Positions 17,534 to 28,170 of a DNA stretch of 64,000 nucleotides are shown here, one piece after another. The stretch's first letter is position 1; each line of letters starts with the position of its first letter. A program made the translations under genes and the position numbers. Location of the stretch: contig NZ_JAUSYK010000001.1 of assembly GCF_030816855.1 (NCBI RefSeq), forward strand, positions 1,054,001 to 1,118,000, given 5' to 3'. Origin of the DNA: Arthrobacter sp. B3I4 (lineage in GTDB: Bacteria; Actinomycetota; Actinomycetes; Actinomycetales; Micrococcaceae). Under the pieces are notes generated by a model. That model had not been told where the DNA came from and made no database searches. It saw only the letters and a list, made by a program, of their open reading frames with translations.

Positions 17534-18324
17534 ACCGGGCCCGGAAGGCCGCGGCCCTGCTGCTCTCCGCAGTCCTCGCGGCGGGTGCCGCCGGCTGCGC
17601 GTCGCCCGGTAGAGGTGCCGGCAGCGGTGCCGGCGGGGCGGACGGTTCAGGCCAGAAACTCACCGTGTTCGCCGCCGCCTCACTGAAGGAACCTTTCACA
17701 GCGCTGGCCCGGAAGTTCGAAGTCGGCCACCCCGGGTCCAGCGTCGCGCTGAGCTTCGCCGGTTCGGCCGATCTCGCGACACAATTGAGCCAGGGCGCCG
17801 CCGCGGACGTGTTCGCTTCCGCGGACCCGGCGAACATGGCCAAGGTCTCCGACGCCGGGCTGGTGAACGGGGCCCCGCAGGACTTCGCCAGCAACGTCCT
17901 GGCCATTGCGGTGCCTCCTGCCAACCCGGCCCGGATCGGCTCGTTCGAGGACCTGACCAAGGCGGGGACCCGGGTGGTGGTGTGCGCGCCGCAGGTCCCG
18001 TGCGGTGCGGCCGCCAAATCAGTTCAGGAGAAAACCGGCGTGACCCTACAGCCGGTGAGTGAGGAATCCTCCGTGACCGACGTGCTCGGCAAGGTCAGCT
18101 CGGGCGAGGCCGACGCCGGACTCGTCTACGTCACCGATGTCCGGAGCGCCGGGACAAAGGTCAAAGGCATTCCCTTCCCCGAGGCGGCCGCCGTCGTCAA
18201 CCGGTATCCGATCGCCGCGCTGAGGACCGGCCGCGATAAGGACCTCGCGGCCGCCTTCGTCTCGCTGGTCACCGGATCCGAGGGCCGGCAGGTCCTCGCC
18301 GACGCCGGCTTCGGGCGCCCGTGA
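17530..18324 (+). CDS. modA: Molybdate ABC transporter substrate-binding protein
   Basis: The 264-residue lipoprotein has a signal peptide ending in the lipobox AAGAAGC. The mature chain starts [21 protein letters not shown] and contains [40 protein letters not shown] and [10 protein letters not shown], all typical of ModA. It captures molybdate at the membrane face for ModB/ModC. The GTG start at 17530 overlaps the stop of the HTH-TOBE gene by four bases, so translation is coupled. Confidence 0.94.
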   Translation: MNRARKAAALLLSAVLAAGAAGCASPGRGAGSGAGGADGSGQKLTVFAAASLKEPFTALARKFEVGHPGSSVALSFAGSADLATQLSQGAAADVFASADPANMAKVSDAGLVNGAPQDFASNVLAIAVPPANPARIGSFEDLTKAGTRVVVCAPQVPCGAAAKSVQEKTGVTLQPVSEESSVTDVLGKVSSGEADAGLVYVTDVRSAGTKVKGIPFPEAAAVVNRYPIAALRTGRDKDLAAAFVSLVTGSEGRQVLADAGFGRP

Positions 18325-19157
18325 CCCGCCACGGCTACAGCGGCATCCCTCGCTGGGTTTTCGCCCTCGCCGCCGCAGGGGCGCTGTTTGTCCTGCTGCC
18401 GCTTGCCGCCGTCGCCGCCCGGGTCGACTGGCCGCAATTTCTCCCGCTCGTCACCTCGGAAGCCTCGCTCACCGCCCTTGCACTCAGCCTGCGCACGGCG
18501 GCTGCGAGTACCGTGCTCTGCGTGCTCTTCGGTGTCCCGCTGGCCCTGGTGCTGGCCCGCGCCGATTTCCCCGGCCAGCGGCTGCTGCGGTCGCTCGTGC
18601 TGCTGCCGCTGGTGCTCCCGCCGGTGGTGGGCGGCATTGCGCTGCTCTACACCTTCGGCCGGCAGGGCCTGTTGGGGCGGAGCCTGGAGCTTGCCGGCAT
18701 CCAGGTCGCGTTCTCGACGACGGCGGTGGTCCTCGCCCAGACCTTCGTTGCGCTGCCATTCCTCGTGGTGAGCCTCGAAGGTGCCCTGCGCTCCGCCGGA
18801 AGCCGGTACGAGGCGGTAGCGGCGACCCTCGGCGCCAGTCCGTCGACCGTGCTGCGCCGTGTCACGGTGCCGCTGGTGCTGCCCGGCCTCGCCTCCGGGG
18901 CCGTGCTTTCCTTCGCGCGCAGTCTGGGGGAATTCGGCGCCACTCTCACCTTCGCCGGAAGCCTGCAGGGTGTCACCCGCACGCTGCCGCTGGAGATCTA
19001 CCTGCAGCGGGAGACCGACGCTGACGCCGCCGTCGCGCTGTCGCTGGTCCTTGTCGCGGTGGCGGTCATCGTCGTCGGGCTCAGCTATCGGGGCCCGGCG
19101 CCGGCGCGCCGTTCCGCCGGGGACCCCGCGCCGGCGGCGGCAGGGGCGCTCTCATGA
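18321..19157 (+). CDS. modB: Molybdate ABC transporter permease
   Basis: The 278-residue permease has about five or six membrane segments and the inner-membrane-component EAA loop [58 protein letters not shown] follows, a strong ModB signature. The GTG start overlaps the modA stop (GTGA). Confidence 0.94.
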   Translation: MTRHGYSGIPRWVFALAAAGALFVLLPLAAVAARVDWPQFLPLVTSEASLTALALSLRTAAASTVLCVLFGVPLALVLARADFPGQRLLRSLVLLPLVLPPVVGGIALLYTFGRQGLLGRSLELAGIQVAFSTTAVVLAQTFVALPFLVVSLEGALRSAGSRYEAVAATLGASPSTVLRRVTVPLVLPGLASGAVLSFARSLGEFGATLTFAGSLQGVTRTLPLEIYLQRETDADAAVALSLVLVAVAVIVVGLSYRGPAPARRSAGDPAPAAAGALS

Positions 19158-20203
19158 CGTTCAAGCTGGAGGCCGCAGTTCCCAGCCGCGGCGTGGACGT
19201 GTCGCTGGGTCTGGGCGCCGCCGAGACGGTGGCGGTGCTGGGACCCAACGGAGCCGGGAAATCCACCCTGCTGTCGGTCATCGCCGGCTTGCTCCGGCCG
19301 GATTCAGGCCGGGCGGAGATGGACGGCCGCGTTCTTTTCGAGCTGGGGCAGGGACGGCCTACCTGGAGCCCACCGCACCGCCGCGGCACGGCCCTGCTGG
19401 CCCAGGAGCCGCTGCTATTCCCGCATCTGACCGCCTTGGAAAACGTTGCCTTCGGACCGCGCAGCGCGGGCGTCCCGCGGACGGAGGCGCGGGACACCGC
19501 CCGGCACTGGCTCACCGAGGTCGACGCCGCAGAGCTGGCCGGCCGGCGCCCGGCCGAACTTTCCGGCGGTCAGGCGCAGCGCGTCGCGGTGGCCCGCGCC
19601 CTGGCCGCCGGTCCGGACCTGCTGCTGCTGGATGAGCCGATGGCCGCCCTGGACGTCCATGCCGCGCCCCTGCTGCGGCGCCTGCTGAAGAGAGTCCTAG
19701 CGGGCCGGCGCGCCATCATCGTCACGCACGACGTCCTGGACGCCTACATGCTGGCCGACCGCGTGATTGTGATGGACGCGGGCCGGATCACCGAGGACGG
19801 ACCCACCCGAGAGGTGCTCCAGCGGCCCCGCAGCCGCTTCGCCGCCGGACTCGCCGGGCTGAACCTTGTAACCGGCACGGTAACCCCCGCAGGTCTCCAG
19901 ACCGCATCGGGACGGGAATTCTCCGGCCGGCACGAGGAGCCGCCGGTTCCCGGCCAAGGCGGCGTGGCGGCTTTCCCGCCGTCGTCCGTCTCCGTCTTCC
20001 TGACCGAAGCGCACGGCAGTCCGCGCAACTCCTTCCCGGTCACGGTGACGGACCTGGAACCGCACGGCGACCAGATCCGGGTGCGCGCCGGAGAGCTGTC
20101 CGCGGACGTCACGCCGGCGGCGTCAGCGGACCTCGGACTGGCCCCGGGAGTGCAGGCGTACTTCGTGGTGAAGGCCGCCGCCGTCTCGATCTACCCGGCG
20201 TAG
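19154..20203 (+). CDS. modC: Molybdate ABC transporter ATP-binding protein
   Basis: The 349-residue ATPase has Walker [10 protein letters not shown] (residues 31-39), the ABC signature [15 protein letters not shown], Walker [13 protein letters not shown] and the switch His in IVTHD. The C-terminal 100 residues include a TOBE/Mop-like region ([22 protein letters not shown]) that may bind oxyanion. Its ATG overlaps the modB stop. It powers molybdate import. Confidence 0.93.
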   Translation: MTFKLEAAVPSRGVDVSLGLGAAETVAVLGPNGAGKSTLLSVIAGLLRPDSGRAEMDGRVLFELGQGRPTWSPPHRRGTALLAQEPLLFPHLTALENVAFGPRSAGVPRTEARDTARHWLTEVDAAELAGRRPAELSGGQAQRVAVARALAAGPDLLLLDEPMAALDVHAAPLLRRLLKRVLAGRRAIIVTHDVLDAYMLADRVIVMDAGRITEDGPTREVLQRPRSRFAAGLAGLNLVTGTVTPAGLQTASGREFSGRHEEPPVPGQGGVAAFPPSSVSVFLTEAHGSPRNSFPVTVTDLEPHGDQIRVRAGELSADVTPAASADLGLAPGVQAYFVVKAAAVSIYPA

Positions 20204-20286
20204 GCCGGTATCTACGGTAACCACGCGGCCGGCTCCGGGGCCTAGGGTGGAGAGGACCGCCGTCCCGAAACCAGGAGGAACCACAC

Positions 20287-21369
20287 GTGCGCAACAGCCC
20301 AGAGCTTGGCCAGGGACGGACCGCCCTGGTGGCAGGTGCCAGCGGGATTGCGGGCTCTGCGCTTGTGGCCCTGCTCGCGGAGAGGGGATGGGACGTCCTC
20401 GCCTTGTCTAGGAGCGGTGTCGCTCGGCCCGGTGTACGGCCCGTCGGCGCGGACCTGACCTCACCCGAGAGCCTGGCAGCAGCACTGGCCGGGGAGAAAC
20501 CGACCCATGTGTTCTTCACCGCGTGGTCGCGGCAGGCAACGGAGCGCGAAAACATCGACGTCAACGCCGCGCTGCTGCGGAACCTGCTCGATGCCCTGCA
20601 GGGCAGCCCGGTGGAACACGTCGCCCTGATGACGGGGCTGAAGCACTACCTGGGCCCGTTCGAAGCGTATGCCGCCGGTGAAATGCCCGATACGCCCTTC
20701 CACGAGGAAGAGCCCCGGCTGCCGGCTCCCAACTTCTACTATGCCCAGGAGGACGAACTGTGGGCCGCGGCGGAACGCCAGGGTTTTACCTGGTCAGTTC
20801 ACCGCGCCCACACCGTAATCGGCCACGCGGTGGGCAACGCCATGAACATGGGACTCACCCTCGCCGTGCAGGCGTCTCTCTGCAAGGAGTTGAACAAACC
20901 GTTCATCTTCCCCGGCTCGGAGACCCAATGGAACAGCCTCACGGACATGACCGACAGCGGGCTGCTGGCCGAACACATGCAGTGGGCGGCCACGGCCGGT
21001 CAGGCGGGAAACCAGGCCTACAACATCGTCAACGGCGACGTCTTCCGGTGGCGCTGGATGTGGCCGCGGCTTGCCGCCTACTTCGGGCTCGAAGCCGTCG
21101 GTTTCGAGAACGAGCCCCGCCCGCTGGAAGAGCAGATGCAGGGCATGGAGACGGTGTGGGCCGACCTGGCGGCCCGCCACGGCCTTGCTGAACGGGACCT
21201 GGGCCGCGTCTCGTCGTGGTGGCACACCGACGGCGACCTGGGCCGCAACATCGAGGTCCTGGCGGACATGAGCAAGAGCCGCCTCGCGGGCTTCACCGGG
21301 TACCGGCGGACGCTGGACTCCTTCACGGGGCTGTTCGACAGGCTCCGGGCTGACCGGCTGATTCCCTGA
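20287..21369 (+). CDS. PRISE-type NAD(P)-dependent short-chain reductase
   Basis: The 360-residue extended SDR has the nucleotide-binding motif LVAGASGIAGSALVALL near residue 14. It then shows markers of the progesterone-5-beta-reductase/iridoid-synthase-like family: VFFTAWSRQATERENIDVN, LMTGLKHYLGPFE, NFYYAQEDELW and WSVHRAHTVIGHAVGNAMN. These enzymes reduce activated enones; the bacterial substrate is unknown. AGGAGG precedes the GTG start. A TAGGGT -10 candidate near 20243 would give a leader of about 38 bases. Confidence 0.85.
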   Translation: MRNSPELGQGRTALVAGASGIAGSALVALLAERGWDVLALSRSGVARPGVRPVGADLTSPESLAAALAGEKPTHVFFTAWSRQATERENIDVNAALLRNLLDALQGSPVEHVALMTGLKHYLGPFEAYAAGEMPDTPFHEEEPRLPAPNFYYAQEDELWAAAERQGFTWSVHRAHTVIGHAVGNAMNMGLTLAVQASLCKELNKPFIFPGSETQWNSLTDMTDSGLLAEHMQWAATAGQAGNQAYNIVNGDVFRWRWMWPRLAAYFGLEAVGFENEPRPLEEQMQGMETVWADLAARHGLAERDLGRVSSWWHTDGDLGRNIEVLADMSKSRLAGFTGYRRTLDSFTGLFDRLRADRLIP

Positions 21370-21379
21370 GCCGCCCGGC

Positions 21380-21880
21380 CTAATGCTTATTCCTGCCGTT
21401 CCTGTTCCGGACCGGGTGCCGGCTGACAATCGAAACCCGGTTGAACGCGTTCATGGTGATTGCGAGCCAGCTGACCGCGGAGAACTCGGCGTCGTTGAGA
21501 TGCTTTCTGGCCTGGCGGCCCTCGCGCTCGCGGGACGGCTGGTCCGCGATGTTCGTGATTGCCTCGGCCAGAGTCAGGGCGGCACGCTCCTTCTCGGTGA
21601 AGAGCTCCGTCTCCCGCCAGGCCGGCAGCACGGCTAAACGCTGCGGCGATTCGCCATTCTGGACGGCATCGCCGACGTGCAGGTCCAGGCAGTAGGCGCA
21701 TCCGTTGATCTGGGAGATGCGCACGTTAAGCAGTTCGATCAGTGTCTCGTCCAGCCCGGCCTCCAGGGCTGACTCCTTGGCTTTCAGCCCGAGCCCGTTG
21801 AGCGCCCGCCACGCTGCAGGGTGTTCTTTGTCTAGGAAAACGCTGCGGGGGCTGTGCCCTGGTCCCGAAATCTCATCCAT
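21380..21880 (-). CDS. Carboxymuconolactone decarboxylase/AhpD-like protein
   Basis: The 166-residue all-helical protein has the redox motif QINGCAYCLDLHVGDAVQNGE, with the CxxC and His expected of AhpD-type alkylhydroperoxidases. WRETELFTEKERAALTLAEAITNI follows. It probably acts in peroxide detoxification. TAGTCT at 21888-21893 lies seven bases before the ATG, so the message is probably leaderless. Its 3' end converges with the PRISE reductase, 10 bp apart. Confidence 0.88.
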   Translation of the reverse strand: MDEISGPGHSPRSVFLDKEHPAAWRALNGLGLKAKESALEAGLDETLIELLNVRISQINGCAYCLDLHVGDAVQNGESPQRLAVLPAWRETELFTEKERAALTLAEAITNIADQPSREREGRQARKHLNDAEFSAVSWLAITMNAFNRVSIVSRHPVRNRNGRNKH

Positions 21881-21925
21881 AACTCCCAGACTACCGACAA
21901 CTTTTTCGTCGCTACGCCGTGTGAT

Positions 21926-21941
21926 GTGACAAATCTGTCAC
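21926..21941. promoter_or_regulatory. GTGACA-N4-TGTCAC palindrome
   Basis: A perfect 6-bp inverted repeat with a 4-base centre lies in the divergent region between the AhpD-like gene and selO. It sits 33 bases upstream of the AhpD-like -10 and 133 bases before the selO -10. It looks like an operator for an unknown dimeric regulator. The half-site spacing does not fit the CRP/GlxR consensus. Confidence 0.4.
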
Positions 21942-21973
21942 GCGTATGACATTGTTTACCCATAGCCATACTT

Positions 21974-22016
21974 CGATCCGGTGGTCGGTTCCTTGGGGGA
22001 ACCGTCCGCCGGATCG
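21974..22016. other. Strong hairpin upstream of selO
   Basis: A 19-bp imperfect inverted repeat has arms at 21974-21992 and 21998-22016, one mismatch and one G-U pair, and a 5-base loop TTGGG. It lies about 60 bp before the proposed selO promoter. It may insulate selO from leftward or upstream transcription, or be part of an unannotated transcript. Confidence 0.45.
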
Positions 22017-22086
22017 CTTACTTTGTCAGCCGTGTTGCCGATTTGGCGGGCAACCACGCAAGAGGGCATCCGCGTAGTCTTGATGG

Positions 22087-23544
22087 ATGAAGGACACAGT
22101 CAATTCCACCGCCACCTTCGAGGGCCAGTTCGCACGTGATTTTGCGGAGCTGGCCATTCCCTGGCGAGCCGAGGAGGCCCCGGACCCGCGGCTGTTGGTG
22201 CTCAACGAGCCCCTCGCCGTGGACCTTGGCCTTGATCCTGACTACCTCCGCAGTCCGGAGGGCACGCTTCTGCTGATCGGGAACGGACTGCCCGACGGCG
22301 CCACGCCAGTAGCGCAGGCCTACGCCGGCCACCAGTTCGGTTGGTACGCGCCCCGTCTGGGCGACGGCCGCGCGCTGCTGCTCGGGGAGCTCACCCACGC
22401 CGACGGGCGGCTGCGCGATGTCCACCTCAAGGGCTCAGGGCGCACTCCGTTCGCCCGCGGTGGTGACGGCCGGGCAGTCGTCGGCCCGATGCTGCGTGAA
22501 TACATCGTGAGCGAGAGCATGCACGCCCTTGGCGTGCCCACCACGCGGTCCCTCGCCGTCGTGGCGACGGGGCGCCCAGTGCAGCGCGACACCGTCCTGC
22601 CGGGCGCGGTTTTAACCCGCGTGGCCAGCAGCCACCTGCGGGTGGGCAGTTTCCAGTACGCCCGGGCCACCGGCGACATCGATTTGCTGCGCCGGCTTGC
22701 CGACTATGCCATCAGCCGCCACCACCCCGCCGCGGCAGAGGCGGAGAACCGGTACCTGGCACTCTTTGAGGCGGTCGTGGAAGCCCAGGCGTCCCTGCTG
22801 GCCCGGTGGATGCTGGTGGGCTTCGTCCATGGGGTCATGAACACGGACAACATGACCATCTCCGGCGAGACGATCGACTACGGGCCGTGTGCGTTCATGG
22901 ACGCGTTCGATCCCGCGGCCTCCTTCAGCTCCATCGACGAGACCGGCCGCTATGCCTACCGCAACCAGCCGCCGGTCGCGGAGTGGAACCTTGCCCGGCT
23001 GGCGGAGACGCTCCTCCCGCTCATCCATGATGACCAGGACAAGGCGGCGGAACTGGCGGTGGAGGCTCTTGGCGGGTTCCGGCCGCAGTACAGCGCCGCC
23101 TGGGCGGCAGGCATGAAGGCCAAAATCGGGCTTCGGGGCGTGAAAGACGACGCCGCCTCGCCCCTCGTCGACGAGCTTCTGGCCCTCCTGCAAGCGGCGC
23201 GCGCGGACTACACCTCGTTTTTCCGGGCCCTGGCCCAGGCGGCCCGGGGCCGGCGGGAGTCTGCGCGGAACATGGTTGCCGACGCGGCCGCCTTCGAATC
23301 CTGGGCCGAGCGGTGGTGCGCCCTGGAGCCCGACGCCGATGCGATGGACCGGGTGAACCCCGTCTATATACCTCGGAACCATCTGGTGGAGGAGGCCCTC
23401 GCGGCCGGCACCGACGGTGATGTGGGCCCGCTCGGCAGGCTGATGGAAGCGGTCTCCAGCCCCTTCGATGAGCGCCCTGGTCTGGAGCGGTATGCCGAAC
23501 CCGGTCCGGAAGACACCGCCTATCGAACGTTCTGCGGCACCTGA
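22087..23544 (+). CDS. selO: Protein adenylyltransferase SelO (YdiU family)
   Basis: The 485-residue pseudokinase-fold protein has the SelO hallmarks [26 protein letters not shown] (glycine-rich region), [58 protein letters not shown] and a final [11 protein letters not shown]. SelO transfers AMP to Ser/Thr/Tyr residues of proteins. As in many bacteria the C-terminus ends in Cys-Gly-Thr where eukaryotes use selenocysteine. TAGTCT at 22075-22080 lies six bases before the ATG and no ribosome site is seen, suggesting a leaderless mRNA. Confidence 0.92.
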   Translation: MKDTVNSTATFEGQFARDFAELAIPWRAEEAPDPRLLVLNEPLAVDLGLDPDYLRSPEGTLLLIGNGLPDGATPVAQAYAGHQFGWYAPRLGDGRALLLGELTHADGRLRDVHLKGSGRTPFARGGDGRAVVGPMLREYIVSESMHALGVPTTRSLAVVATGRPVQRDTVLPGAVLTRVASSHLRVGSFQYARATGDIDLLRRLADYAISRHHPAAAEAENRYLALFEAVVEAQASLLARWMLVGFVHGVMNTDNMTISGETIDYGPCAFMDAFDPAASFSSIDETGRYAYRNQPPVAEWNLARLAETLLPLIHDDQDKAAELAVEALGGFRPQYSAAWAAGMKAKIGLRGVKDDAASPLVDELLALLQAARADYTSFFRALAQAARGRRESARNMVADAAAFESWAERWCALEPDADAMDRVNPVYIPRNHLVEEALAAGTDGDVGPLGRLMEAVSSPFDERPGLERYAEPGPEDTAYRTFCGT

Positions 23545-23666
23545 CTGCCGGTCCGCGTCGCAGGGCATCGTTGATCGGCGTCCCGCGGTGAACTGCGCCG
23601 GGCTGGGCGCCCCTAGACAGCAGTTTCGCCGTGGGCAAACATGGAGCCAAAGCGACGCAATCCAAA

Positions 23667-23687
23667 GTTGAGCGGGCTAGACTCAAC
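23667..23687 (+). promoter_or_regulatory. HAIR-type HspR operator overlapping clpB -10
   Basis: GTTGAGC-N7-ACTCAAC closely follows the HAIR inverted repeat (CTTGAGT-N7-ACTCAAG) bound by HspR in actinobacteria. A TAGACT -10 candidate (23678-23683) lies inside it, so HspR binding would block the promoter. The clpB TTG start is 36 bp downstream. Confidence 0.8.
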
Positions 23688-23722
23688 TCTGACGACAGTA
23701 TTATCCCCGGAAGGAGCTCTCT

Positions 23723-26383
23723 TTGGACGCCAAATTCACCACCAAGAGCCAGGAGGCGCTTTCGGCAGCTGCCATGAACGCCTCGACGGCCGGAAACCCG
23801 CAGCTGGAACCGGCCCACCTGCTCAAGGCGCTCATGGACCAGCGGGAAGGCGTCGCCGTCGCACTGCTCCGGGCCACCGGCACCGATCCGGACGCCGTCA
23901 GCGTCCAGGCGAGCTCCGCGATCAAGGCCCTGCCGGCGACGTCGGGCAGCTCTGTGCAGCAGGCGCAGTTGTCCCGTACCGCCATGCAAGCCATCAAGAA
24001 CGCCCAGAATGAAGCAGAACGGCTCGGGGACTCCTTCGTCTCGACCGAGCATCTGCTGCTGGGCCTCGCCTCCGGCAGCGACGGCGTCGGCCGGCTCCTG
24101 CGCGAGGCGGGCGCCTCCCACGAGGCGCTGCTCGCGGCACTGCCCGGGGTCCGCGGCGACCGCAAGGTGGACAACGCCGACCCGGAAAACACCTTCCAGT
24201 CGCTGGAGAAGTTCGGCACCGACCTGACCGCGATCGCGCGTTCCGGCAAGCTGGACCCCGTGATCGGGCGCGACGCCGAGATCCGCCGCGTCATCCAGGT
24301 CCTCAGCCGCCGCACCAAGAACAACCCGGTGATCATCGGCGAGCCCGGCGTCGGCAAGACCGCCGTCGTCGAAGGCTTGGCCCAGCGCATCGTGGCCGGC
24401 GACGTGCCCGAGAGCCTGCGCGGCAAGACCCTGATCGCTCTGGACCTGGCCTCGATGGTCGCCGGTGCCAAGTACCGCGGCGAATTCGAGGAACGGCTCA
24501 AGGCCGTGCTCGAGGAAATCAAGAACTCCGAGGGCCAGATCGTCACCTTCATCGACGAGCTGCACACGGTGGTGGGGGCCGGGGCCTCCGGAGACAGCTC
24601 AATGGATGCGGGAAACATGCTCAAGCCGATGCTCGCCCGCGGGGAACTCCGGCTGATCGGTGCCACCACGCTCGACGAGTACCGCGAGAACATCGAAAAA
24701 GACCCTGCCCTGGAGCGCCGCTTCCAGCAGGTCTTCGTCGGTGAACCCAGCGTGGACGACACCATCGGCATCCTGCGCGGCCTGAAGGAACGCTACGAGG
24801 CCCACCACAAGGTCTCCATCTCGGACTCCGCCCTGGTGGCCGCCGCAACCCTCTCCAACCGCTACATCTCCGGCCGGCAGTTGCCGGACAAGGCGATCGA
24901 CCTGGTGGATGAGGCAGCGTCGCGGCTGCGGATGGAGATCGACTCCGCACCGGAAGAAATTGATCAGCTGCGCCGCCAGGTGGACCGGCTGACCATGGAG
25001 GAACTCGCCCTGGCCGGGGAGACCGACCCCGCCTCGGTGGAACGGCTCGCGGCTCTCCGCTCGGACATGGCGGACAAGAAAGAAGAACTCGCGGCCCTGA
25101 ACGCCCGCTGGGAGGCCGAAAAGGCTGGTCTGAACCGGGTGGGTGACCTCCGGGCCAAGCTCGACGAGCTCCGCTCGACCGCCGACAAGGCCCAGCGTGA
25201 AGGCGACCTTGAGGTTGCCTCAAGGATCCTTTACGGCGAAATTCCGGCCCTGGAACGCGAGCTCAAAGCCGCCGCCGAGGCCGAGGCAGCGGCGCCGGAC
25301 AAGTCGCGGCAGATGGTGGCCGACGAGGTCACGGCCGACGACATCGCCGAAGTCATTTCCGCCTGGACCGGCATCCCGGCCGGGCGCATGCTGCAGGGCG
25401 AGAGCCAGAAACTGCTGGAGATGGAACACGTCCTGGGTGAACGGCTGATCGGCCAGACCAAGGCCGTCACCGCCGTATCCGACGCCGTCCGCCGCGCCCG
25501 CGCCGGCATCAGCGACCCCAACCGGCCCACCGGATCCTTCCTGTTCCTGGGCCCCACCGGCGTCGGCAAAACCGAACTGGCCAAGTCGCTCGCCGACTTC
25601 CTCTTCGACGACGAACGCGCCATGGTGCGGATCGACATGTCCGAGTACTCGGAGAAGCACTCCGTGGCCCGGCTCGTCGGTGCACCTCCGGGCTACGTGG
25701 GCTACGAGGAGGGCGGCCAGCTGACCGAAGCCGTCCGCCGTCGTCCGTATTCCGTGCTGCTTCTGGACGAAGTGGAGAAGGCGCACCCGGAAGTCTTCGA
25801 CATCCTGCTGCAGGTGCTCGACGACGGCCGCCTCACCGACGGGCAGGGCCGGACCGTGGACTTCCGCAACGTCATCCTGGTTCTGACCTCGAATTTGGGC
25901 AGCCAGTTCCTGGTGGACCCGAACCTGGACGCCGCGGCGAAGCGGGACGCCGTGATGGCCACCGTGCACGCCTCCTTCAAGCCGGAGTTCCTGAACCGGC
26001 TCGACGAGGTGGTGCTCTTCGACCCGCTGAGCGTCGAGGAACTCGCCCATATCGTGGAACTGCAGGTCAAGGAACTTGGCGAACGGCTCAAGGGCCGCCG
26101 GCTCAACCTGGAGGTCACGGAGGGCGCCCGAGCCTGGCTCGCTGTCACCGGCTACGACCCGGCCTACGGCGCCCGCCCGCTGCGCCGCCTGGTGCAACGC
26201 GAAATCGGCGACCGGCTGGCCAAGGCGATCCTCGCCGGGGAGATTGCCGACGGCGACACCGTCCTGGTCGACACCGCCCCGGACCTGATGGAACTCACCA
26301 TGGGCGGCTCCGACGTCTCCGCCAGGCCCGACGGCGGCGCCGCCTCCAGGAGCGGCGGACTTTCCGTCCGCCGCAAGGGCTGA
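23723..26383 (+). CDS. clpB: ATP-dependent disaggregase ClpB
   Basis: The 886-residue Hsp100 protein has an N-domain ([18 protein letters not shown]), NBD1 with Walker [10 protein letters not shown] near residue 210 and TFIDELH, and a coiled-coil middle domain at about 410-530. NBD2 follows with GPTGVGKTE near 615 and [15 protein letters not shown], then a C-terminal D2-small domain and a Gly/Ser-rich tail. It rescues aggregated proteins together with DnaK. The TTG start follows GGAAGGAG. A HAIR operator upstream predicts HspR-controlled heat induction. Confidence 0.96.
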   Translation: MDAKFTTKSQEALSAAAMNASTAGNPQLEPAHLLKALMDQREGVAVALLRATGTDPDAVSVQASSAIKALPATSGSSVQQAQLSRTAMQAIKNAQNEAERLGDSFVSTEHLLLGLASGSDGVGRLLREAGASHEALLAALPGVRGDRKVDNADPENTFQSLEKFGTDLTAIARSGKLDPVIGRDAEIRRVIQVLSRRTKNNPVIIGEPGVGKTAVVEGLAQRIVAGDVPESLRGKTLIALDLASMVAGAKYRGEFEERLKAVLEEIKNSEGQIVTFIDELHTVVGAGASGDSSMDAGNMLKPMLARGELRLIGATTLDEYRENIEKDPALERRFQQVFVGEPSVDDTIGILRGLKERYEAHHKVSISDSALVAAATLSNRYISGRQLPDKAIDLVDEAASRLRMEIDSAPEEIDQLRRQVDRLTMEELALAGETDPASVERLAALRSDMADKKEELAALNARWEAEKAGLNRVGDLRAKLDELRSTADKAQREGDLEVASRILYGEIPALERELKAAAEAEAAAPDKSRQMVADEVTADDIAEVISAWTGIPAGRMLQGESQKLLEMEHVLGERLIGQTKAVTAVSDAVRRARAGISDPNRPTGSFLFLGPTGVGKTELAKSLADFLFDDERAMVRIDMSEYSEKHSVARLVGAPPGYVGYEEGGQLTEAVRRRPYSVLLLDEVEKAHPEVFDILLQVLDDGRLTDGQGRTVDFRNVILVLTSNLGSQFLVDPNLDAAAKRDAVMATVHASFKPEFLNRLDEVVLFDPLSVEELAHIVELQVKELGERLKGRRLNLEVTEGARAWLAVTGYDPAYGARPLRRLVQREIGDRLAKAILAGEIADGDTVLVDTAPDLMELTMGGSDVSARPDGGAASRSGGLSVRRKG

Positions 26384-26384
26384 A

Positions 26385-27342
26385 CTAGGGGAGCAGTGAT
26401 TCCTTGATGATGTTTCCGCCGTCGGCGGCTACATAGCAGTCCACCCGACGGTCGCCGGTACCCCAGCTGGAGGAGCTGGGGTTACGCCAGCTTGTAGTTG
26501 AGCGTGTAGCCGCTGGACTTCTCGGTCAGGGTTGCGCCCTTGCAGGCGTCAAGCGCCCGTTGTTTCAGGGGATCGCGGCCCGGGTAGGTGTCCGAGGCGG
26601 CATACGACTGGACCGCCACCAGCTGCGCTGAATGCCCGGCGTCGCAGGCCACCACGGTGGAAGTCGCGGCGTTCGGGTCAAAATCCTTGAAGCAGTCGCC
26701 CAGCCGGAAGTCCAGCGGGCTCACGCCCTCCAGGGGCAGCGGCCCGCGGTCCGCGGGGGCGGACGAGGCGCCGGCCGCCGGCGTGCGCGAACTCTCGGCG
26801 GAGTCCTGGCCGGCGGATCCCAGCGAGGTCAGCCACCACATCAGCAGGGCCAGCACGACGACGGCGGCCAGCGCGGCGGCGATCTTCGCCGGGCCCAGCC
26901 GCTGCGCGCCCGCCTGCGCGCCCGCCAGCGCGGTGCTGCCCAGCGAGCGGGCCCGCGGCCCAAGCTGCGCAGCCCTGAGCTGGGCTGTGCGGGCGGCAAG
27001 CTGTTTGCGGAGCTGCTCTGCGCCGGGCATGGACCGGCCCGCGGCTGTGTTCGAAGCCTTCTCGGCGGGCTGTCCGTCGGGGGCGGCCGCCGGCGTCGTC
27101 CGGTTCTTGGTTCGCGTGGCGCTCCGGCGCGAGGCGGGTGTTTCCGGCTCCGGTGCGGCTGGGGGTGGGGCTGGGGCTGCCACGACCGGCACGGCCGAGG
27201 TGGGCGGCGCCGAGGGCCGTGGCGGGATGCGGACAGGAGGTATGCGTACCGGCGCCTCGCCGGATCCGTCCGTGGGGGCAGCGCCAGGCATCCCGGCATC
27301 GCCGCGCCTGACGTTCACGTCGCTCACCGGTTTTTCGGTCAC
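26385..27342 (-). pseudogene. Septum-formation family membrane protein with late frameshift
   Basis: The N-terminal half is Pro/Ala-rich and disordered (about 130 residues), then a single membrane helix (KIAAALAAVVVLALLMWWL), then an extracytoplasmic domain beginning DFRLGDCFKDFDPNAATSTVVACDAGHSAQLVAV. Translation stops at 26482 after LNYKLA. In the next frame the expected family C-terminus continues as SSSSWGTGDRRVDCYVAADG, then GNIIKESLLP, ending at a TAG at 26385. The span is 3n+1, so one base is inserted. The break abuts a hairpin (CCCCAGCT/AGCTGGGG, 26461-26480). The missing piece contains a conserved Cys, so a disulfide would be lost. The GTG at 27342 is favoured by GAGGTGG eight bases upstream. 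It could also be a sequencing error. Confidence 0.8.
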
Positions 27343-27692
27343 TCGGGAATCCACCTCTTCAGTGCGTCAGGCCGGGCAGGAGGTCCGGCTTGGGCTCCGT
27401 CTCCGGGAACCCAAGATGAGACTCTATCGAAGAAGCCCGCCTGCCCGCATTTGGGCGGGCCGCCGGCGGCACGGTCTGGCCCTGTCAGAAACCGTCACGT
27501 CGGGCTCGGGAGGCCGGGCCGAGGAGCCGGAGCGTGCCTGGATGGTCCACACTGTCCCCAGCGGTCCGGGCCGGCGCGCAGTCGGAGCCGAAAGCATGTA
27601 ATCTAGGTGTACGACAAATTGACCAAACATTCCGGGGCCTCACTAACGCCAATGGTGACCACCTCCGGTCCGAGTACAAAGGGGGTCACGCC
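27343..27692. other. Intergenic region with divergent promoters
   Basis: No coding potential is evident in these 350 bases. A GCCCGC/GCGGGC hairpin lies at 27443-27460. Rightward promoter candidates for DUF3073 are TAATCT (27599-27604) and TTGACC (27619-27624) with ACTAAC 17 bases further on. The upstream regulatory region of the septum-formation gene must also lie here. Confidence 0.5.
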
Positions 27693-27926
27693 ATGGGGCG
27701 CGGCCGTCAAAAGGCAAAAGCTACCAAGCAGGCTCGGGACATCAAGTACTACTCCCCGAATACTGACTACACAGCCCTTCAGCGTGAGTTGAAGAGCTCT
27801 GAGGTCCGTGCGCCGAGTCGTTTCTCGAGTGAGCCTGTAGAGCCGGATTATTCGGCCTACGTGGATAAGTACGCGGACGATTTGGAAGACGACGACGACG
27901 GGGTAGGTACCCGCCGCATCGGTTAG
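27693..27926 (+). CDS. DUF3073 small basic-acidic protein
   Basis: The 77-residue protein starts MGRGRQKAKATKQARDIKY, highly characteristic of actinobacterial DUF3073, followed by SPNTDYTALQRELKSS and an acidic tail YADDLEDDDDG. The basic N-terminus suggests nucleic-acid binding, but no function is established. GGGGG lies just before the ATG. The gene is monocistronic and followed by a clear terminator. Confidence 0.92.
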   Translation: MGRGRQKAKATKQARDIKYYSPNTDYTALQRELKSSEVRAPSRFSSEPVEPDYSAYVDKYADDLEDDDDGVGTRRIG

Positions 27927-27982
27927 TCGGTCCTCTTCCGGCGGTCCTTTCCAGGAAGGGCGCCGGCCATGTTTTTCAGGCC

Positions 27983-28023
27983 CGTCGGCCACGACCCTTA
28001 CGGGGCGTGGCCGGCGGTTTTTT
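27983..28023 (+). terminator. Rho-independent terminator after DUF3073 gene
   Basis: A 15-bp stem (27983-27997 with 28002-28016, one mismatch) with a short loop TTAC is followed by a T6 run at 28018-28023. Confidence 0.88.
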
Positions 28024-28170
28024 GTGTTTGCCCACAAGGTGCCGTCCGCCTCCGGCTGCGTCCCGGCAATTGCCGTGCCCTGCCGCCGCTGATCGGTTGC
28101 TGAGGCCCCCGGGCCCGGCTACCGTGGACCTTGCCGGGACGTCCGGCAGCGGCGCACGGGGAGGGCTTCC

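Noticed and set aside
27618-27650. TTGACC-ACTAAC as sole promoter of the DUF3073 gene
   Set aside because: Plausible spacing but TAATCT at 27599 is equally good; the two cannot be separated without transcription-start data.
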